Shown: one piece after another, positions 22,598-29,139 of the stretch
Position numbering within the stretch: position 1 is the stretch's first letter
How the letters are laid out: each line of letters opens with the position of its first letter
Origin: JALELF01 sp964473455
GTDB lineage: Bacteria; Bacillota_I; Bacilli_A; RF39; UBA660
NCBI GenBank assembly: GCA_964473455.1
Contig: CAYYQX010000007.1
Coordinates: forward strand, 1 to 29,950
Direction: 5' to 3'
Length of the DNA: 29,950 nucleotides
The notes under the pieces: model-generated
The model's input: the letters and a program-made list of their open reading frames with translations, nothing else
Database searches by the model: none
What the model was told of the DNA's origin: nothing
Made by a program: the position numbers and the translations under genes

Positions 22598-24568
22598 ATG
22601 AGAAAAGGTTTTACATTAATAGAACTTTTGGCAGTAATCGTAATAATAGCTGTTATTGCAGTAGTAACAACGCCAATAATACTAGACATAATAGAAGATT
22701 CAAGAAAAGGATCAGCTGAAGATTCAGCTTATAATACAGTTAAAGCAGTTCAAAACTACTTTACAACAAGTCAACTAACAACAGAAGAAACACTACCTTT
22801 GACAGTTAACTTTCCGAGTAGTGATGTTGTAATAAGTGGAACAACCCCAACTAGTGGAAGTGTAACACTAAACGCCAATGGAACATATAGTGTAACAGAC
22901 CTTTTATTTGGAAGTTATCTATGTAATAGTTACGGAGTAAATGTCGAGTGTTATAACAATACAGCTCTTGGAACATTAAGAAGAGTGGTAGAAGAAAATA
23001 TTGGAAGTACACATCTAACAACGATGAGTGTCAATGGAACAAGTGTAACGAAAGTAATAGGAACAAAAGCAGATAAGACAACCATTAAGAACTGGGTGTG
23101 GTATTCAGGACAATTGTGGCAAGTATTAGAAACAACAGACGAGTATGTCAAACTAGTAACAGCTAACTCAGTAACCTCTATCTCATATGGGACAACAAAT
23201 GCTTGGAGTAGTTCATGGGTAAGAAAGTGGTTAAACGAGATAGATGGAACTTCAACCCAAGACGGTATTTACTATCACAACTTATCAAGAGAAGATCTTT
23301 TACTAAATGGAAATTTCTGTTTAGATGAGCCAAGTAATATAGTAATAACAAGTGGAAAAGTAACAAGCTTTACTCCAATATCAAGCTGTACTAGTGTAAG
23401 TACAGATAAAATAGGATTATTAACATTTGAAGACTATATATATGCTTTAAATGGAACAGTAAGTGGAAGTAATGGTGGAAGTTTTCTAGATGAAGATGAA
23501 AGAAGTTGGACAATGACAAAGCATCTAACAACGACATTACATTGGTCAACCCAAGATTCGAGTTCTTCTTATTTAACCTATGATACAGCGTTAGTCGCAA
23601 CAACAAACGGATATGGTGAGGGAGTAAGAGCGGTAATATACTTAGACACAGACTTATTAATTCGAACAGGAACAGATAGAGCTGCCACTGATGAGAAGTA
23701 TGGAATGGCTAAGAACCCATACATCTTAACAATCAATGAAACAAAGACAAGCGGAGACTATTTAAATACTGTAGCAGTAGGATCATATATCTATATAAGC
23801 GAAACAAATACACCATCAACCAACACAACCGAATATGTAACAAGTAGAATAAGTTATACATATGATAAAACAAAAGTAAGATATAGAGTAATAGGAATAA
23901 ATGCAGATGGAACAATAAAAGTACAAAGGTCAGACATATTAAGGGGATTAGCAAGTACTATCGCAATAAGCAGCAATATGTATGTACCGTATTATTATAT
24001 AAACAATGGCGAAAATACAACAAGCTGTGCTTACCTAAATAGTACTTGGTACTATGGCGGCTGTACAAATCATAATTATTTTCAACCAACTCAAGGCTCT
24101 GGAGCTTATGCTTATACTGAAGCTGAAAACATAGGACACTATTTAAACAATACAACAAACGGGTTTTACACTTGGTTAAGTGATAGCGTTAAAGCAAAAA
24201 TAACAAGTACAAGTTTAAGCTTAAACGTAGACTCATACGGAGTAGATTATGTAAGAACATTATTTAATATAGACACAAGCGGAACATATCCGACAAGAAT
24301 AAACGATGGAACAGTGACCGCAAATATAAGTTTACCAACATGGGGGGATATGTTTAGTGGTAATGATATAAATGTCTCATACTGGTTAATAAACCGAGCA
24401 AGTGGTTCTTCTGCTTCCGTGTCGTATGTGGGCAGCAGCGGGAACGCGAACGCGAACTATGCGGCCTACACCTGGTATGCCGTTCGCCCAGTTTTTCTTC
24501 TTCAATCTAACATCCAAATAAGCTCGGGAAGCGGAACAATAGCTGATCCATATGTATTAGGGTGGTAA
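22598..24568 (+). CDS. Giant prepilin-like protein with tandem DUF6273-like modules and hypervariable-type C-terminus
   Basis: A 656-aa protein starting with a class III (type IV prepilin) signal: MRKG then FTLIELLAVIVIIAVIAVV, cleaved after Gly4, with the Glu at mature position 5. Far longer than normal pilins. Two similar extracellular modules follow. The first (about 165-377) runs from NWVWYSGQLWQVLE through SWVRKWLNEI to GVRAVIYLDTDLLI and NPYIL. The second (about 420-655) runs from VRYRVIGINADG through SYWLINR to YAVRPVFLLQSNIQI and DPYVLGW. This W-L-x-(n)-VRP-(n)-GT-(n)-PY layout fits DUF6273/C-type-lectin-like domains (family from memory). Residues 606-631 are encoded by a GC-rich island resembling a DGR variable region. 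Likely exported by a type IV pilus machinery and displayed at the surface as a ligand binder. No pilus assembly genes are in the window. Confidence 0.85.
   Translation: MRKGFTLIELLAVIVIIAVIAVVTTPIILDIIEDSRKGSAEDSAYNTVKAVQNYFTTSQLTTEETLPLTVNFPSSDVVISGTTPTSGSVTLNANGTYSVTDLLFGSYLCNSYGVNVECYNNTALGTLRRVVEENIGSTHLTTMSVNGTSVTKVIGTKADKTTIKNWVWYSGQLWQVLETTDEYVKLVTANSVTSISYGTTNAWSSSWVRKWLNEIDGTSTQDGIYYHNLSREDLLLNGNFCLDEPSNIVITSGKVTSFTPISSCTSVSTDKIGLLTFEDYIYALNGTVSGSNGGSFLDEDERSWTMTKHLTTTLHWSTQDSSSSYLTYDTALVATTNGYGEGVRAVIYLDTDLLIRTGTDRAATDEKYGMAKNPYILTINETKTSGDYLNTVAVGSYIYISETNTPSTNTTEYVTSRISYTYDKTKVRYRVIGINADGTIKVQRSDILRGLASTIAISSNMYVPYYYINNGENTTSCAYLNSTWYYGGCTNHNYFQPTQGSGAYAYTEAENIGHYLNNTTNGFYTWLSDSVKAKITSTSLSLNVDSYGVDYVRTLFNIDTSGTYPTRINDGTVTANISLPTWGDMFSGNDINVSYWLINRASGSSASVSYVGSSGNANANYAAYTWYAVRPVFLLQSNIQISSGSGTIADPYVLGW
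24413..24490 (+). other. GC-rich island resembling a DGR variable region
   Basis: 49 of 78 bases are G or C, in a gene and genome of roughly 25-35% GC. The codons switch from A/T-ending to mostly G/C-ending (GTG, TCG, GGC, AGC, GGG, GCG, GCC, TAC, ACC, CGC) and back again after the VRP motif. It includes three AAC codons alternating with GCG, typical of adenine-targeted positions in DGR templates. It encodes residues 606-631 within the second lectin-like module, just ahead of its C-terminal strand. No template repeat or reverse transcriptase is in the window, so this is a candidate only. Confidence 0.6.
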
Positions 24569-24572
24569 CTAT

Positions 24573-24620
24573 ATACTTCTTAGGCATAAAAAAATCTTAG
24601 AAATTCTAAGATCTTTTTTT
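24573..24620 (+). repeat. Perfect 48-bp direct repeat, downstream copy
   Basis: Identical to 22486-22533: a second copy of the last tyrS codons, stop and terminator, here with no coding role. It ends at the first base of the rpsD stop codon (minus strand). Confidence 0.97.
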
Positions 24621-24621
24621 T
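24588..24621. terminator. Bidirectional terminator between the prepilin gene and rpsD
   Basis: The same hairpin as after tyrS (TCTTAG/CTAAGA with A7 and T8 flanks). It closes the prepilin transcript on the plus strand and rpsD on the minus strand. Confidence 0.85.
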
Positions 24622-25219
24622 ATCTGTTGTAAAATTCAACAATTATTGATTCATTAATTTCTGGATTTAATTCGCTTCTTTCAGGATATCTTGCATAAGT
24701 TCCAGCTTTTTTTACTTCATCATAAGTAATAAAGTCAGCTCTTTTAGCAATGTTTGATAAACTACCTAAAACAGCAGGATGCTCTAAAGATGTTTCTTTA
24801 AGACTAATTACATCTTTTACACTACATCTATATGATGGGATATCAACTTTTTTACCATTTACAAGAATATGACCATGGTTAACAAGTTGTCTTGCCGCAC
24901 TTCTAGTAGATGCAAAACCGATACGATAAACTAAGTTATCTAATCTGCTTTCAAGAAATCTTAAGAAATCTTCGCCGTGAACGCCTTTTAGTTTCCCAGC
25001 TTCGTTAAAAGTTTTTCTAAATTGCTTTTCACTTAATCCGTACATAAATCTAACTTTTTGTTTTTCTTGAAGCTGAACACCATAGTTAGATAGTTTTCTT
25101 TTTCTATCTTTACCATGAGCCCCAGGTGCGAAAGGTCTTCTTGCAAGATCTTTGCCTGTTTCAAGTATTGAAAAACCAAGTTTTCTAGATTGTTTGTATT
25201 TTGGTCCTATATATTTCAT
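24620..25219 (-). CDS. rpsD: 30S ribosomal protein S4
   Basis: S4, 199 aa, standard length. It nucleates 16S rRNA folding and often represses its own mRNA. Typical stretches are the N-terminal KYIGPKYKQSRKLG, PGAHGKDRKRKLSNYG and KQKVRFMYGLSEKQFR. The S4 domain follows (RLDNLVYRIGFASTRSAARQLVNHGHILVNGKKVDIPSYR). No zinc cysteines in the N-terminal region, the cysteine-free form of the protein. GAGAGGAAAG on the minus strand is the ribosome site. Monocistronic, with its own consensus promoter and a leader of about 145 bases. Confidence 0.98.
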   Translation of the reverse strand: MKYIGPKYKQSRKLGFSILETGKDLARRPFAPGAHGKDRKRKLSNYGVQLQEKQKVRFMYGLSEKQFRKTFNEAGKLKGVHGEDFLRFLESRLDNLVYRIGFASTRSAARQLVNHGHILVNGKKVDIPSYRCSVKDVISLKETSLEHPAVLGSLSNIAKRADFITYDEVKKAGTYARYPERSELNPEINESIIVEFYNR

Positions 25220-25366
25220 TTTTCTTTCCTCTCTAAAACGGAGAAGGCTATTTTGTCAGTACAATAGGGAGTTTATTTTAATATTTTCACTTTATAGCTT
25301 AGTTACTAGTAACACAAATAGTAATAAACACATTATATACTTCAAAATAGAGCTACCTCTTTGTTC
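25220..25366 (-). promoter_or_regulatory. Long rpsD leader, likely S4 autoregulatory site
   Basis: The predicted transcript starts near 25366 and carries about 145 bases before the ATG, while other genes here have leaders of 10-20 bases. Just before the start, CCTTCTC can pair with GAGAGG, covering the ribosome site. This is the arrangement expected for translational repression by S4, as known for rpsD of Bacillus. I did not match it to a specific Rfam leader. Confidence 0.55.
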
Positions 25367-25372
25367 CTACCT

Positions 25373-25401
25373 ATTATAGTATGAGACAGTTTCAATGTCA
25401 A
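25373..25401 (-). promoter_or_regulatory. Consensus rpsD promoter
   Basis: Minus strand TTGACA (25401-25396), 17-bp spacer, TATAAT (25378-25373): exact consensus at both boxes. Confidence 0.92.
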
Positions 25402-25493
25402 CAAAATATGGTATTAGATAATTATTTATTTACGAACATTTATCGTTTAAAAAAAGAAGAAAATGTGATATTATTATAATTGAGGTGAAATGT

Positions 25494-27194
25494 ATGGATA
25501 ATGTTATAGTTATTGCTAGCCTTATATTTATTTTGCCACTTTTGGCGATAATTATTGTTTTAAGCATTATTCAAAAAGTAAGAACCGCCAAATATAAAAA
25601 AATAATCAATAAATTAGAATATGAAAAAAACGTTATAAATAGTACTCCTATAAATTCCGAATTATCAAAGATAGAAGCTTTTTTAAAAAACGAAAAAATA
25701 CATGAATTATATAATGAATGGGTTGAAAGGTTTGAAGAACTTACAACTAAAAAAATGCCAGAAATAACAGACATGATTTTAAATGTTGAATATTGTTTGA
25801 ATAAAAAAGATCACAAATCTTGTGAATACAAAATTGCTAAACTTGAAATAGAAGTAAATACAGCCAAAACATATTCTGAAGAATTACTTGAAGAAATAAA
25901 GCAGATAACGACATCAGATGAGAAAAATAGAAGCCTAATAACAGAACTTAAAGTAAAATATCGCAAATTATACGAAGAATTTATTTCCAAACCAGAAGAT
26001 TACGGAGAAATATTTAAGTATATTAATTTACAATTTGAAAATATTGCTCATCGTTTTGAAGCTTTTGAAAAAGCTATGGAGCAAAAAGAGTTTGTTGAGA
26101 TAGCTCAAATTATAAATTCAATAGATGAAATGCTTAAACATATGCAGTATGTGATAGAAGAAATTCCAAGTGTAATTCTGCTTACTGTTAATGTTTTGCC
26201 ACAAAAAATTTGTGAAATTAAAAGAATCTATCACGATCTGTTAAAAAAAGGTTACCAACTGGATTATTTAAATGTTGAATATAACATAGAAGAATCAGAA
26301 AAAAAAATAACAGATATAATTTCTCGCAGTAAAGTTTTAAATTTAGAGGATAGTACTTTTGAACTTAAAGTAATTAATGATTATTTAGATTCTTTATATG
26401 AAGACTTTGAAAAAGAAAAACTAAGTTATAGTGAATATGAGAAAGAAAGAGAAGAATTTAGTAAAAGGTTAGATAAAAAAACAAAAGAAGTATTTGATTT
26501 TATTAGCCAAATAGAAGAACTTAAAAAAATTTATAATTTAAGTGATGAAAAACAAGAAAGTCTATTAAGAATAAAAACTGAAATGGACGAATTAAGCAAT
26601 GATTATAAATCTCTTCTTGTTCATACTAGTAATAATGTTTTTGCTTATTCTAAATTGACGTCTGAAATAAAAAATTTAGCAAATAAATTAAATATGATTG
26701 AAGAGAGCCTTGATTTAACTTTAGAAGCAATTGGAAATATGAAGGAAGATGAAGTTCGCGCTAGGGAACAACTAGAAGAAATAAAACTTATTTTAGAAGA
26801 TGCTAAAAAAGAAATTAGTCTTTATAACTTACCAATTATTCCTAAAGCTTATGAAACAGAATATTATGAAGCAACAGATTCAATAAAAGAAATAATTAAA
26901 GAGTTAAGAAATCAACCTATAATGATTGAAACATTAAATACAAGAGTTGATACAGCAAGAGATTTGACTTTGAAGCTTTTGAAAAGAGCTAAAGAGATTA
27001 CTACTTTTGCAAAATTGAGTGAAAACGCTATTGTTTACAGTAACAGGTTTAGATCTAGTTATACAGGATTAGATGAAATTTTAAATTATTCTGAAAATTT
27101 ATTCTTCACTGGAGAATATCGAAAATCTTATAATTTAACTTTAGGATATTTAAGAAGAATAGAACCAAATCTTAAGACATCAATTTTTAATTGA
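25494..27194 (+). CDS. ezrA: Septation ring formation regulator EzrA
   Basis: A 566-aa protein with the EzrA plan: a single N-terminal membrane segment (about 4-26) and a very long cytosolic helical coiled coil to the end. EzrA restrains FtsZ ring assembly and links it to cell-wall synthesis in Firmicutes. Typical features are the early KIEAFLKNEKIHELYNEWVERFEEL block (residues 60-84), repeated Leu/Glu/Lys heptads and an end with LNYSENLFFTGEYRKSYNLTL. The start is ATG 25494 with GAGGTGA at 25482-25488; the GTG at 25485 is within that site. Divergent from rpsD. Length is normal. Confidence 0.93.
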   Translation: MDNVIVIASLIFILPLLAIIIVLSIIQKVRTAKYKKIINKLEYEKNVINSTPINSELSKIEAFLKNEKIHELYNEWVERFEELTTKKMPEITDMILNVEYCLNKKDHKSCEYKIAKLEIEVNTAKTYSEELLEEIKQITTSDEKNRSLITELKVKYRKLYEEFISKPEDYGEIFKYINLQFENIAHRFEAFEKAMEQKEFVEIAQIINSIDEMLKHMQYVIEEIPSVILLTVNVLPQKICEIKRIYHDLLKKGYQLDYLNVEYNIEESEKKITDIISRSKVLNLEDSTFELKVINDYLDSLYEDFEKEKLSYSEYEKEREEFSKRLDKKTKEVFDFISQIEELKKIYNLSDEKQESLLRIKTEMDELSNDYKSLLVHTSNNVFAYSKLTSEIKNLANKLNMIEESLDLTLEAIGNMKEDEVRAREQLEEIKLILEDAKKEISLYNLPIIPKAYETEYYEATDSIKEIIKELRNQPIMIETLNTRVDTARDLTLKLLKRAKEITTFAKLSENAIVYSNRFRSSYTGLDEILNYSENLFFTGEYRKSYNLTLGYLRRIEPNLKTSIFN

Positions 27195-27201
27195 TGTTTT
27201 G
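27177..27201 (+). terminator. ezrA terminator overlapping the stop
   Basis: A perfect 9-bp stem ACATCAATT (27177-27185) with AATTGATGT (27189-27197), loop TTT, then T. The TGA stop (27192-27194) is in the 3' arm. Confidence 0.8.
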
Positions 27202-27230
27202 TTTACTTTAAAAGTCAAATCATATATAAT
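27202..27230 (+). promoter_or_regulatory. thiI promoter
   Basis: TTTACT (27202-27207), 17-bp spacer and TATAAT (27225-27230), directly behind the ezrA terminator. Confidence 0.75.
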
Positions 27231-27246
27231 GAGTTGGGTGAGCAAC

Positions 27247-28416
27247 ATGAAGGTAATATTAGTAAAATATGGTGAGTTGACAACAAAAAAGGGCAATCGA
27301 AAAGAATTCGTTGCTTTATTAAAAAAAAATATAATAAAAAAATTAGAAAACTATGATTATGAAATCAAGAACGATTTGTCTAAAATGTATATAATTACTA
27401 AAGAAAACGAAGAAGAAATAGTAGAAAAACTAAATGAAGTATTTGGAATTTACAAAATTGTTTTTGCTGAAAGAGTAACAAAAGATATAGAAGAGATAAA
27501 AAGAAAAGTTATAGAACTATTAAAACAAGAAAAGTTTACTACATTTAAAATAAATACTAAAAGGAACGATAAAACATTTCCTCTAGATTCAAATGAAATA
27601 AATAATATTTTAGGTGAGTTGGTATTAAATAACTTTACCTGTACTGTTGATGTACATAATCCAGATATAATTGTTAATGTTGAAATTAGAAGTGATGGTG
27701 TATTTATCTATACCAAAGAAATAAAAGCTTTAGGAGGATACCCAGTTGGTATTCAAGGGAAAGGCCTTTTAATGCTTAGTGGTGGGATTGACAGCCCAGT
27801 TGCTGGATACTTATCTTTAAAGCGTGGAATAAATATTGAGTGTATTTATTTTGAATCTCCTCCTTATACAAGTCTTGAAGCTAGAAATAAAGTTTTAAAA
27901 CTTGCGAGGACATTAAATAAATATAGTGGTAATATAAAGGTGCATGTTGTTAAGTTTACAAATATTCAAGAAGCAATTTATAAAAATATCGACCACACTT
28001 ATTTAATTACAATTATGCGAAGAATGATGTATAGAATTGCTGAAAGAGTATGTCAAGAAAAAAAGATAAAGGCAATAATAAACGGAGAAAGTATAGGGCA
28101 AGTAGCTAGTCAAACACTAGATAGTATGAGTGTTATTAATGGAGCGATAAATACATTGGTTATTAGACCTGTTGCTTGTTTTGACAAGTTAGAAATAATT
28201 GATTTAGCTAATAAAATAGAAACTTATGAAACAAGTATTTTGCCTTTTGAAGACTGTTGTACAATATTTGTTCCTAAACATCCAGTCATAAATCCGGTTT
28301 TAAGTAAATGCTTGAATTATGAAAAGTTAATTGACGTTGAAAAACTAATAAATGACGCGGTAAAAAACATAGAAACAGTAACTAGTTTAGAAAAAGAGTT
28401 TAAAGAAATTTTATAG
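27247..28416 (+). CDS. thiI: tRNA 4-thiouridine synthetase ThiI (no rhodanese domain)
   Basis: The enzyme makes 4-thiouridine at position 8 of tRNA. The start is ATG 27247 with GGGTGAG upstream; a longer in-frame reading would include the promoter. The 389-aa protein has the N-terminal ferredoxin-like start MKVILVKYGELTTKKGNRKEF, a THUMP domain (about 50-165), and a PP-loop ATPase with LSGGIDSPVAG (178-187). The family block INGESIGQVASQT and the DCCTIFVPKHP motif (catalytic Cys equivalent of E. coli Cys344) follow. As in Bacilli, there is no C-terminal rhodanese domain, so a cysteine desulfurase must hand over sulfur; none is in the window. Confidence 0.95.
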   Translation: MKVILVKYGELTTKKGNRKEFVALLKKNIIKKLENYDYEIKNDLSKMYIITKENEEEIVEKLNEVFGIYKIVFAERVTKDIEEIKRKVIELLKQEKFTTFKINTKRNDKTFPLDSNEINNILGELVLNNFTCTVDVHNPDIIVNVEIRSDGVFIYTKEIKALGGYPVGIQGKGLLMLSGGIDSPVAGYLSLKRGINIECIYFESPPYTSLEARNKVLKLARTLNKYSGNIKVHVVKFTNIQEAIYKNIDHTYLITIMRRMMYRIAERVCQEKKIKAIINGESIGQVASQTLDSMSVINGAINTLVIRPVACFDKLEIIDLANKIETYETSILPFEDCCTIFVPKHPVINPVLSKCLNYEKLIDVEKLINDAVKNIETVTSLEKEFKEIL

Positions 28417-28425
28417 GAGAAACAT

Positions 28426-29139
28426 ATGGAAAGAATTCAAAAAAGAATCGCAAATAGTGGCTACACTTCAAGAAGGAAAGCTGAAGAACTAATTAAAAGA
28501 AAACAAGTTTATGTTAATGGTGAATTAGCTGTTTTAGGCATGCAAGTATCTCCCAAAGATGAAGTTAAGGTAGAGGGAAATACAATAGCCAAAGAAGAAA
28601 AGGTGTACTATCTACTTTATAAACCAAAAGGAGTAGTTACTACAACTAGTGATGATAAGCACAGAGAAACAGTAATAGATATTGTCAAAACGGATAAAAG
28701 AATATATCCAGTTGGTAGATTAGATTATGATACAACGGGAGTTTTAATTCTTACAAATGATGGAGATTTAACAAACTTTTTAACTCATCCTAGTAATAAT
28801 ATAGAAAAAACATATGTTGCGAAAGTAAAAGGAATTGTTACTTATGAAAATTTAAAAAAATTAAAAACAGGAGTTTTTATAGATGGTTTTAAAACTTCTC
28901 CTGCTAAAGCAAAAATAATAAAGTTTGATAAAGAGAAAAAAGCAACAATAGTAGAGCTTACTATTCATGAAGGAAAGAATCATCAAGTAAAAAATATGTT
29001 TGAAAGTCTTGGCTATGAAGTTGAAAAACTAAAAAGAGAAAAAGAAGCTTTTTTAGATTTAAAAGGATTAAGAGTAGGAGAATATAGGTCATTAACTCCT
29101 CACGAAGTAAAAAGACTATATGGTGAGGTCAAAAAATGA
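28426..29139 (+). CDS. rluB: RsuA/RluB-family pseudouridine synthase
   Basis: A 237-aa rRNA pseudouridine synthase. An N-terminal S4 domain (about 1-50, RIQKRIANSGYTSRRKAEELI and VYVNGE) is followed by the catalytic domain. The catalytic Asp100 is in YPVGRLDYDTTGVLILTNDGD, and IEKTYVAKVKG and EGKNHQVKNMFESLGYEV follow in usual order. In Bacilli this family is named RluB, acting on 23S rRNA helix 80-93 region; RsuA (16S) cannot be excluded from the sequence. GGAGAAA lies 10 bases after thiI, so it is in the thiI transcript. It ends in an ATGA overlap with nfo. Confidence 0.9.
   Translation: MERIQKRIANSGYTSRRKAEELIKRKQVYVNGELAVLGMQVSPKDEVKVEGNTIAKEEKVYYLLYKPKGVVTTTSDDKHRETVIDIVKTDKRIYPVGRLDYDTTGVLILTNDGDLTNFLTHPSNNIEKTYVAKVKGIVTYENLKKLKTGVFIDGFKTSPAKAKIIKFDKEKKATIVELTIHEGKNHQVKNMFESLGYEVEKLKREKEAFLDLKGLRVGEYRSLTPHEVKRLYGEVKK

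Larger units (their letters stand above)
22534..24620 (+). mobile_element. Putative single-gene cassette inserted behind tyrS
   Basis: The unit from the end of the first 48-bp repeat to the end of the second contains a promoter, the prepilin gene and a copy of the tyrS tail with terminator. Removing it would restore a simple tyrS-terminator-rpsD convergent pair sharing one bidirectional terminator. It carries no recombinase or transposase of its own. Integration by recombination across 48 bp (circle or att-like) is inferred, not shown. Confidence 0.6.

Noticed and set aside
22951..24158. Five minus-strand open frames across the prepilin gene
   Set aside because: They are low-complexity Leu/His/Tyr-rich readings opposite a Ser/Thr/Asn-rich gene, with no ribosome sites. 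The plus-strand gene has a promoter, a signal peptide and recognisable modules.
25152..25379. Plus-strand open frame over the rpsD start and leader
   Set aside because: It runs through the rpsD 5' end, leader and promoter, and its protein is not recognisable.
25475..25480. TATAAT as the ezrA -10 box
   Set aside because: It lies one base before the ribosome site, so the transcript would start within or after it. A promoter slightly upstream is more likely, but I could not place it.
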